Both the position numbers and the translations under genes were made by a program. A stretch of 63,391 nucleotides of DNA. Source: Spirochaetaceae bacterium (lineage in GTDB: Bacteria; Spirochaetota; Spirochaetia; DSM-27196; PXBQ01). How positions within the stretch are numbered: position 1 is the first letter of the stretch; every line of letters starts with the position of its first letter. A model generated the notes under the pieces. That model was not told the DNA's origin. It made no database searches and saw nothing but the letters and a program-made list of their open reading frames with translations. Shown here one piece after another: positions 58,543 through 63,391 of this stretch. Location of the stretch: positions 1 through 63,391 of the forward strand of contig REEC01000107.1 of NCBI GenBank assembly GCA_007695285.1, given 5' to 3'.

Positions 58543-59124
58543 GTGCTGCTCGTACTCGGCGGGATGAAACACGTCGGAAAATCAAGCCTCGGTCGGCGAC
58601 TCGCGTCGAGGTACGACGTACCGTTTTTCGACCTCGACGACCGGATCGTCGACGTATACAACTCGATGAACGCGGGGAACGTTACGACGGTACGCGAGAT
58701 CTACCGACACCACGGACGGCGAGTGTTCCGGCGGCACGAACGCAGCGCCGCGCGCACTCTGTACGATTCGCTCACCGTGTCAGCTGGGGACTCCGATGGT
58801 GGCGCACCTTTCAGCGCGGTCGTCGCGCTCGGCGGTGGCACGGTCGAGAATCGAGCAGCGTTCGGCGTGTTGTGCCGCGATGGGCTTTTTGTGTATCTTC
58901 ACGAGGACGCGGAAAGGCTCTTCGCGAGAATTATCGCGGGTGGCGTTCCGCCTTTTTTGAGACCCGGCGATCCGCGTGAGAAGTTCGAGCTGTTGTATCG
59001 AAAACGGACATGCTTGTACGCCAAGAAAGCCGACATCCGGATCGACCTCGACGGCCGATCGCTCGATGAGGCGGAAAAGCTGACTCACACGACAATACAG
59101 GAGTACATCGATGGCAGGCAGTAG
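58543..59124 (+). CDS. aroK: Shikimate kinase
   Basis: A 193-residue P-loop kinase that phosphorylates shikimate at O3. The Walker A region reads LGGMKHVGKSSLGRRLA (about 5-21, with Met-Lys-His-Val in place of the usual small residues), then DLDDRI (about 32), ALGGGTV (about 92) and the lid region FLRPGDPREKFELLYRKR with the conserved Arg. An insert of about 12 residues (SAGDSDGGAPFS) precedes the GGGT strand. GTG 58543 is the start. It overlaps aroC by 14 nt, giving a coupled pair for consecutive late steps of chorismate synthesis (the EPSP synthase is elsewhere). Confidence 0.88.
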   Translation: MLLVLGGMKHVGKSSLGRRLASRYDVPFFDLDDRIVDVYNSMNAGNVTTVREIYRHHGRRVFRRHERSAARTLYDSLTVSAGDSDGGAPFSAVVALGGGTVENRAAFGVLCRDGLFVYLHEDAERLFARIIAGGVPPFLRPGDPREKFELLYRKRTCLYAKKADIRIDLDGRSLDEAEKLTHTTIQEYIDGRQ

Positions 59125-60166
59125 TTTTGGACACCTTTTCCGGTTAACGACCTTCGGCGAATCGCACGGCGGTGCGGTCGGGGTCGTCGTCGACGGCGTC
59201 ACGCCGGGGCTCGAGCTCGACGCCACGGATGTTCAAGCACAACTCGACCGGCGCAAACCCGGGCAGTCGGAAATCACGACCCCCCGAAAAGAACCGGACA
59301 CGGTCAACCTCTTGTCGGGAGTTTTCGAGGGCAAGACGACCGGCACTCCGCTCATGATGATCCTGTACAACGCCGACGCCGACCCGTCCGCGTACGACTC
59401 GATCAAAGATCTGTTCCGACCGGGGCACGCGGACTTCACGTACACGAAGAAGTACGGCATTCGCGACTGGCGCGGAAGCGGCCGCGCATCGGGGCGCGAG
59501 ACGGCGGGCAGAGTCGCGGCCGGCGCGGTCGCACGAAAACTGCTCGCGCGCCGCGGTGTCTCGATCGTCGCGTACACGGTCAAAGCCGGTTCGATCGAGT
59601 GCGAAACGTACGACGAGGACGCGATCGAGAAAAACCCTCTTCGCGCGTGCGATCCGGTAGCCGCGCGCAAAATGGTCGAACGCATAAAAGAGTTGAAGGA
59701 AGCGCAGGACAGCGTCGGTGGAATCGTCGAGTGTCGCGTCCGCGGCGTCGCGGCGGGGCTCGGAGAGCCGGTTTTCGACAAACTCGACGCCGAGATCGCG
59801 CACGCGATGCTCTCGATCGGTTCGGTCAAAGGAATCGAGTTTGGGGCGGGTTTCCGTGTCGCGGAGATGACCGGTAGCGAACACAACGATCAAATGAACT
59901 CACTTGGTTTCGAGAGCAACAACGCAGGAGGGATCATCGGAGGGATCTCGTCGGGCGCCGAGATCGTGTTCCGCGTCGCGGTGAAACCGACGTCGTCGAT
60001 TGCCCGTGAGCAGCGGACGACGGATCTGAACGGGCGGGAAACGACGATACGGACCGAAGGGAGGCACGACGCGTGTATCTGCCCACGCGTCGTACCGGTT
60101 GTTGAAGCGATGGTCTGCCTGGTACTCGAAGATCACTACAAGCGCCAGGCTGCGCTGCTCGCGTAG
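59111..60166 (+). CDS. aroC: Chorismate synthase
   Basis: A 351-residue enzyme converting EPSP to chorismate with reduced FMN. GHLFRLTTFGESHGGAVG (about 7-24, catalytic His), the RKPGQS region, GRASGRETAGRVAAGAVARK (about 127-146) and GGISSGAEIVFRVAVKPTSSI (about 277-297) are the family signatures. The end RHDACICPRVVPVVEAM includes the second catalytic His region. ATG 59111 lies inside aroK. The length is normal. Confidence 0.95.
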   Translation: MAGSSFGHLFRLTTFGESHGGAVGVVVDGVTPGLELDATDVQAQLDRRKPGQSEITTPRKEPDTVNLLSGVFEGKTTGTPLMMILYNADADPSAYDSIKDLFRPGHADFTYTKKYGIRDWRGSGRASGRETAGRVAAGAVARKLLARRGVSIVAYTVKAGSIECETYDEDAIEKNPLRACDPVAARKMVERIKELKEAQDSVGGIVECRVRGVAAGLGEPVFDKLDAEIAHAMLSIGSVKGIEFGAGFRVAEMTGSEHNDQMNSLGFESNNAGGIIGGISSGAEIVFRVAVKPTSSIAREQRTTDLNGRETTIRTEGRHDACICPRVVPVVEAMVCLVLEDHYKRQAALLA

Positions 60167-60193
60167 CGAGCAGTACGTTCGCTCGTCGCGCGC

Positions 60194-60355
60194 CTACTCC
60201 TCGAGCGAGAAGTCCTCTTTGCCGGCGCCACACATCGGGCAGACCCAGTCTTCGGGAAGGTCGGCGAACGAAGTCCCCGGGTCGACACCGTTGTCCGGGT
60301 CTCCCTCTTCGGGGTCGTAGATGTAGCCGCACACGTCGCACACGTATTTTTGCAT
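60194..60355 (-). CDS. Rubredoxin
   Basis: A 53-residue redox protein, full length for the family. Two Cys-x2-Cys pairs, [16 protein letters not shown] and [13 protein letters not shown], hold the single iron. ATG 60355 is preceded by AGGAGA about 7 nt upstream; a longer frame upstream has no support. Rubredoxins pass electrons in oxygen or peroxide defence of anaerobes. No partner reductase or superoxide reductase is adjacent. It converges on aroC. Confidence 0.95.
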   Translation of the reverse strand: MQKYVCDVCGYIYDPEEGDPDNGVDPGTSFADLPEDWVCPMCGAGKEDFSLEE

Positions 60356-60472
60356 AGCGTTCTCCTGTCTCCTGTGGTTTTTCGGATGCTCGGCGATGAT
60401 ACCACGTTCGCTCGCGGGTGTCACGCCCCCCATCATTCCTCTCCCCCATCATTCCTGTCCGTGTGCGTTCGG

Positions 60473-61360
60473 TCATCGTGCCGCGGTGTCGAGCATCTGC
60501 TCGATCGCGGCGTTCACGTCGCCACGGCGGACGCCCGGGTTGATCCCGAGCCGCGTGAGGGCAAAGTCATACTTCACGGGATCATCCGGTGAGACGGAGC
60601 GGAAAGCCGCGGTTATCTCGCGAACCGTCGTGATGTCGGCGGTTGTGCGCCGCGTAATCCCGAAAGCGCGCGCGATCCGCAGCATATGGGTATCGACCGG
60701 AACAAGCAGTTGTCCGGGCCGAACGGTAGCCCATCCCCCGGGGCTCACGGCGTCGGTACGCACCATCCACGAAAGATATAGATTCAGACGTTTATGCGCC
60801 GAGGTCGTCGCGGGATCCGAAAGCAGAATCCCCGGGAGTCCTCCCGCGGCCGCGCGTAACCGGCGGGTGAAAACCGTGAGAGGCTCGAGAATGTCGCTCG
60901 CAGCTCGCACATCCGAGGGATCACCAAGGCTCGCCTCGAGACTGCCGTGATCGTCGATAAGCCGCCCGATCCCGAACGCCAGGCGGGACATCTCGTCGGC
61001 TCCAAAAAAACGATACTTGAATCCAAGAAATGCTCGGCGCGACGCGCGCGGCGAGAGATCTCTGATCAGACGCGGAGGGTCGGGAATGGCCGCGATTGCC
61101 GCGCGGCAGGCAGACAGGATTCCCTCGACGCGTCCGAGGGCGAGCAGAGCACAAAACAGCCCGATCACCTCACGGTCACGAACGTCTTTGAACCCGAGTA
61201 CAAGTTCGAGCGGATCGGGATGGATGAACTCAGGTCGCGCGTAGGTACGGTAGGCAAATTCGCATATCGTCCGCAGACGATGAGCGCCGTCGGTGGACGC
61301 CGTGACCGGGGCTCGTGGCGCTCCGTCGCGGCTACGCGTCGGGTTTTTCGGGCGACTCAT
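60473..61360 (-). CDS. TIGR02757 family protein (DUF2400)
   Basis: A 295-residue protein of the TIGR02757/DUF2400 family, which occurs widely in bacteria and has no assigned function. Supporting segments are FIHPDPLELVLGFKDVRDREVIGLFCALLALGRVEGIL, YRFFGADEMSRLAFGIGRLI, KRLNLYLSWMVR, VPVDTHMLRIARAFGIT and DPVKYDFALTRLGINPG. The latter half resembles helix-hairpin-helix DNA glycosylases in layout (RLNLYLSWMVR followed by VPVDTHM), so a nucleic-acid role is conceivable. ATG 61360 is used; GTG 61375 is possible. It overlaps the end of the membrane-protein gene. Confidence 0.82.
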   Translation of the reverse strand: MSRPKNPTRSRDGAPRAPVTASTDGAHRLRTICEFAYRTYARPEFIHPDPLELVLGFKDVRDREVIGLFCALLALGRVEGILSACRAAIAAIPDPPRLIRDLSPRASRRAFLGFKYRFFGADEMSRLAFGIGRLIDDHGSLEASLGDPSDVRAASDILEPLTVFTRRLRAAAGGLPGILLSDPATTSAHKRLNLYLSWMVRTDAVSPGGWATVRPGQLLVPVDTHMLRIARAFGITRRTTADITTVREITAAFRSVSPDDPVKYDFALTRLGINPGVRRGDVNAAIEQMLDTAAR

Positions 61361-61946
61361 CGATCGGCGATGCACCTGTTTCGCCTGTCGGCGTAGATTT
61401 CCGAGTGAAGTACACGGTGAGCAAGACGAGACCGAGCAGGATAAACAGGCTCGGCCACCATCTCACGACGAACTGAATGAACTCGACGTCGACGAGTTTC
61501 AGGCTAAACGGTAAAAAAACGAACGACAAAACGACGATCGATACGGCCGGCACGAGCAACGTGACCCGGTACGCACCGCGCTTCAACAGCGCGTACGCGA
61601 CAAGCGAAATACCCGCTACGGTCATGAACACCGGCCACACGCGGATTAACCCGACACGCGTGAGAACCGTGTTTAGCAACAGAGCAACCAGCCCTCCAAG
61701 CGACATGAACATCCCCGCGAACACGGTCGTCTCGCGCGCGTTCCGATGAAACCCACGGTACAGAAATACAAGTCCGACGCAGATAAAAACGACCGGCCAC
61801 AGCGCGGAGAAATCCGGAAGAAAACCGGTCGTCCAGAGCAGAAGCACAACTCCCAACAGCAGGAAAACCGTACTGAACACGAGATATCGTTTTGCGTAGA
61901 GCGGTTTTTCGCGCCCCGATGCTCCTATCCGGTTTTTTCCGGCCAC
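61332..61946 (-). CDS. Small membrane protein with six predicted TM segments (LiaF/DUF5668-like N-terminus)
   Basis: A 204-residue protein with about six membrane segments. GTG 61946 is chosen because AGGAGGG lies 5-11 nt upstream; the frame continues further back without a better start. YLVFSTVFLLLGVVLLLWTTGFLPDFSALWPVVFICVGLVFLYRG resembles the DUF5668/LiaF-type transmembrane repeat (a Trp-Pro-Leu/Val-x-L-I-x-x-G pattern), and WVRWWPSLFILLGLVLL-like sequence recurs near the end. The C-terminal tail is polar. It is the first gene of a minus-strand unit with the TIGR02757 protein. Function unknown. Confidence 0.68.
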   Translation of the reverse strand: MAGKNRIGASGREKPLYAKRYLVFSTVFLLLGVVLLLWTTGFLPDFSALWPVVFICVGLVFLYRGFHRNARETTVFAGMFMSLGGLVALLLNTVLTRVGLIRVWPVFMTVAGISLVAYALLKRGAYRVTLLVPAVSIVVLSFVFLPFSLKLVDVEFIQFVVRWWPSLFILLGLVLLTVYFTRKSTPTGETGASPIDESPEKPDA

Positions 61947-62050
61947 CCTTCCCTCCTGGTACGACGCCTCGTGCCGACAGGCTCCCGCAGAACACACAAC
62001 ACGGACAAAAAGCCGTGTAATCTCATACACTGTACCAAAACGTCCGTCGC

Positions 62051-62079
62051 TTGCCAACTGAACTGTTTTTCGCTACAGT
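62051..62079 (+). promoter_or_regulatory. Promoter of the TPR-like lipoprotein gene
   Basis: TTGCCA (62051-62056, five of six), a 17-nt spacer and TACAGT (62074-62079). The -10 ends 8 nt before ATG 62088 with no Shine-Dalgarno. Confidence 0.5.
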
Positions 62080-62087
62080 TGATCACG

Positions 62088-63119
62088 ATGGGACGAACAT
62101 TTTTTATCTTCACGCTCGGCTTTTTTTTGCTCTCGTGCGAATCGACGACCGATTTTTACCTCGTCGGCACAAGCGACCAAAAAGCCCAGATATCCGAACT
62201 CTTCACTCTACTCGATAACTCGGAGTCCGAGACCGACCGGCTAATCGTGCTCGAGCAACTTTCCTCGGCGTTTCTCGCGGCCGGACACCCTGACCGTATG
62301 CGCGTCTTCTTGACGACGCACGTCGAGCAGAACCCACACGACTTCTTCAACGCCTACTATCTTCTTCTCGTAGCAAAGAACCACCGCGACGCCGGAGAGA
62401 CCGAAGCGGCAAAGATGTACTTCGAACGCCTCTTGTTCAACTATCCGGACGTCACGGTCCGCGGCGTGCCGGTACACTTCACGGCACTGGACGAGCTGAT
62501 CCCGATCACGCGTGACCCCAAACGGCGACTCGCGTACTACATCGATATTCTCGATCGATTCGAGACGCGCATCGACGTCGGGTACACCCAGTACGCGATG
62601 GCGCGCACGTACGAGGAACTCGGTCGATGGGAGGATTCATTCGTCGCGTACAGGGAATTTCTGAGACACCCGCAAACGCGAATACCGGGGTTTCCGGACG
62701 CACATGCGGTGATTCGTGACCGCATCGCGTTCCACGACTCGACAAAGGACTGGACGTACGAGTCTCTTGACGACCTCGTCGCGGCGATCGGAAACGCTCT
62801 TTGGACTCAAAACCCCCGCAGACTCCTGCCTCTGCAAGCGCAGGAGAATTTCTTCGCGATGTCGTGGCAACAGGAAGAGACCGACTTCAACGCGCGCATG
62901 AATTTCGACCTGTCGTCTTTCCTGATCCGGTCGAACGTGAGGTTCGAGCGGAATCTCACGCTCAACTCGAACGCGCGTGAGGCGTACTTGAGAACGTGGG
63001 GGTGGTCGCATAGCGTATCGATCTGGTACTTCTACTTTCGACGAGTCGAGTACCCCGCGGACCCCGAAATCAACGGGAGTTGGGAATGGGCAGGAATTTA
63101 CTTCGGCGATTTCTCCTGA
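62088..63119 (+). CDS. Lipoprotein with TPR-like repeats
   Basis: A 343-residue lipoprotein. The signal peptide MGRTFFIFTLGFFLLSC ends in lipobox LLSC (Cys at residue 17). Residues about 35-200 are helical, with TPR-like pairs (NAYYLLLVAKNHRDAGETEAAKMYFERLLFNYPD; YTQYAMARTYEELGRWEDSFVAYREFL). The C-terminal 110 residues are beta-rich and aromatic (WGWSHSVSIWYFYFRRVEYP). ATG 62088 is chosen because upstream frame sequence is not protein-like. It overlaps the next gene by 34 nt. It resembles uncharacterised Treponema lipoproteins. Confidence 0.78.
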   Translation: MGRTFFIFTLGFFLLSCESTTDFYLVGTSDQKAQISELFTLLDNSESETDRLIVLEQLSSAFLAAGHPDRMRVFLTTHVEQNPHDFFNAYYLLLVAKNHRDAGETEAAKMYFERLLFNYPDVTVRGVPVHFTALDELIPITRDPKRRLAYYIDILDRFETRIDVGYTQYAMARTYEELGRWEDSFVAYREFLRHPQTRIPGFPDAHAVIRDRIAFHDSTKDWTYESLDDLVAAIGNALWTQNPRRLLPLQAQENFFAMSWQQEETDFNARMNFDLSSFLIRSNVRFERNLTLNSNAREAYLRTWGWSHSVSIWYFYFRRVEYPADPEINGSWEWAGIYFGDFS

Positions 63120-63391
63120 TTGCCGCGTGTTCGACCGTTGCGGTTACGAGCATTCTGCCCGCACCGAGTGCAGCAATCGCGGACGATCTCACCGTGACGA
63201 GCTCTATCGACTGGCACCGCGGTGTCGTCGAGATCTCGATACGCGCCGAAATCCCACAGCGGCTTCGGGGGCGGCCGGACGGTGGTTTCCGCGTCGAACG
63301 CGAGATCGATCAGGCTATCCCGGCAATACTACACGACATCCTCGGTGATATTCCTCTCGACACGTACCGGACGATACGCGACGCGGCTTTC
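63086..63391 (+). CDS. Secreted protein, 3'-truncated by window edge
   Basis: The frame is open from ATG 63086 through the last base (102 codons seen). ATG follows GGGAG by about 7 nt and overlaps the lipoprotein gene by 34 nt in another frame. The N-terminus is a signal peptide (MGRNLLRRFLLIAACSTVAV, cleavage near PSAAIADD). The mature start (DDLTVTSSIDWHRGVVEISI) alternates polar and hydrophobic residues. It is probably exported and coupled to the lipoprotein gene. No family can be named from this part. Confidence 0.72.
   Translation, partial: MGRNLLRRFLLIAACSTVAVTSILPAPSAAIADDLTVTSSIDWHRGVVEISIRAEIPQRLRGRPDGGFRVEREIDQAIPAILHDILGDIPLDTYRTIRDAAF

Noticed and set aside
60155-60173. 8-bp hairpin (CTGCTCGC-GTA-GCGAGCAG) at the end of aroC as a terminator
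   Set aside because: No T tract follows on either strand and the loop is only 3 nt. It may weakly slow polymerase between convergent genes, but a terminator call is not supported.

Overview
The window reads as chromosomal DNA of a GC-rich, free-living spirochaete of the Treponema/Spirochaeta group. This is inferred from protein content: tandem motility-associated-factor (DUF115/MptE-like) glycosyltransferases, a Treponema-type trans-2-enoyl-CoA reductase, an iron-sulfur-less MutY, an NQR/Rnf-type redox pump with an NqrF NADH module, several conserved proteins that look spirochaete-restricted, and lipoproteins with spirochaete-style lipoboxes. Nothing indicates a prophage, IS element, integron or CRISPR array, and I found no tRNA or rRNA gene. 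Coding density is very high. Overlapping ATGA/GTGA/TAATG junctions are common and no gene-free stretch exceeds about 300 bases (the longest is about 230 bases, at 50990-51222).

Layout. 1-6527 (+): a 3' fragment of an acidic repeat protein, a GAF-like/degenerate-GGDEF protein split by a ten-A tract, two DUF115 glycosyltransferases and a membrane protein with a degenerate GGDEF domain. 6554-12873 (-): fabV, RNase Z, then a Gld-type ABC system (ATPase, permease, GldG-like, DUF4340). 13086-22297 (+): a HisD paralogue with altered metal ligands, folC, an NFACT/RqcH protein, a membrane pseudokinase, an unknown conserved protein, murD and adenosine deaminase. 22317-27481 (-): metG, a FemX-like aminoacyltransferase and a large FGE-fold lipoprotein. 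27589-31211 (+): hflKC, a strong terminator and murE. 31230-35699: a nitroreductase (-), a degenerate M28-type membrane protein and dinB (+), and a GAF/fRMsr-like gene (-). 35723-36946 (+): dapL. 36986-40719 (-): a REC-STAS-REC regulator and a hybrid histidine kinase. 40824-43824 (+): an outer-membrane barrel and a phosphohexomutase. 43845-50989 (-): a PPOX-fold protein and the complete pyruvate dehydrogenase set (E1alpha, E1beta, E2, E3), then an AI-2E-type permease and mutY. 51223-55681 (+): nqrBCDEF without nqrA, plus a conserved small protein. 55724-60166 (+): a c-di-GMP GGDEF/EAL protein, a secreted protein, aroK and aroC. 60194-61946 (-): a small membrane protein, a TIGR02757 protein and rubredoxin. 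62088-end (+): a TPR-like lipoprotein and the start of a further secreted protein.

How the genes fit together. Several genes build the envelope (murD, murE, dapL, FemX-like, glycosyltransferases). Central energy metabolism couples PDH and NADH oxidation at an NQR-like pump. There is a dense layer of signalling proteins, several of them with degenerate catalytic sites.

The main points for a second look are these. (1) An A AAA AAG slippery tract may join two reading frames at 1073-1083. (2) About ten transcription units have a -10 box ending 6-9 nt before the start codon with no Shine-Dalgarno, which suggests widespread leaderless transcripts. (3) The NQR/Rnf hybrid has no NqrA, RnfB or RnfC nearby. 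(4) The HisD paralogue carries a compensatory-looking swap of zinc ligands. (5) The histidine kinase has an open PAS reading frame and Shine-Dalgarno upstream of its first canonical start codon.
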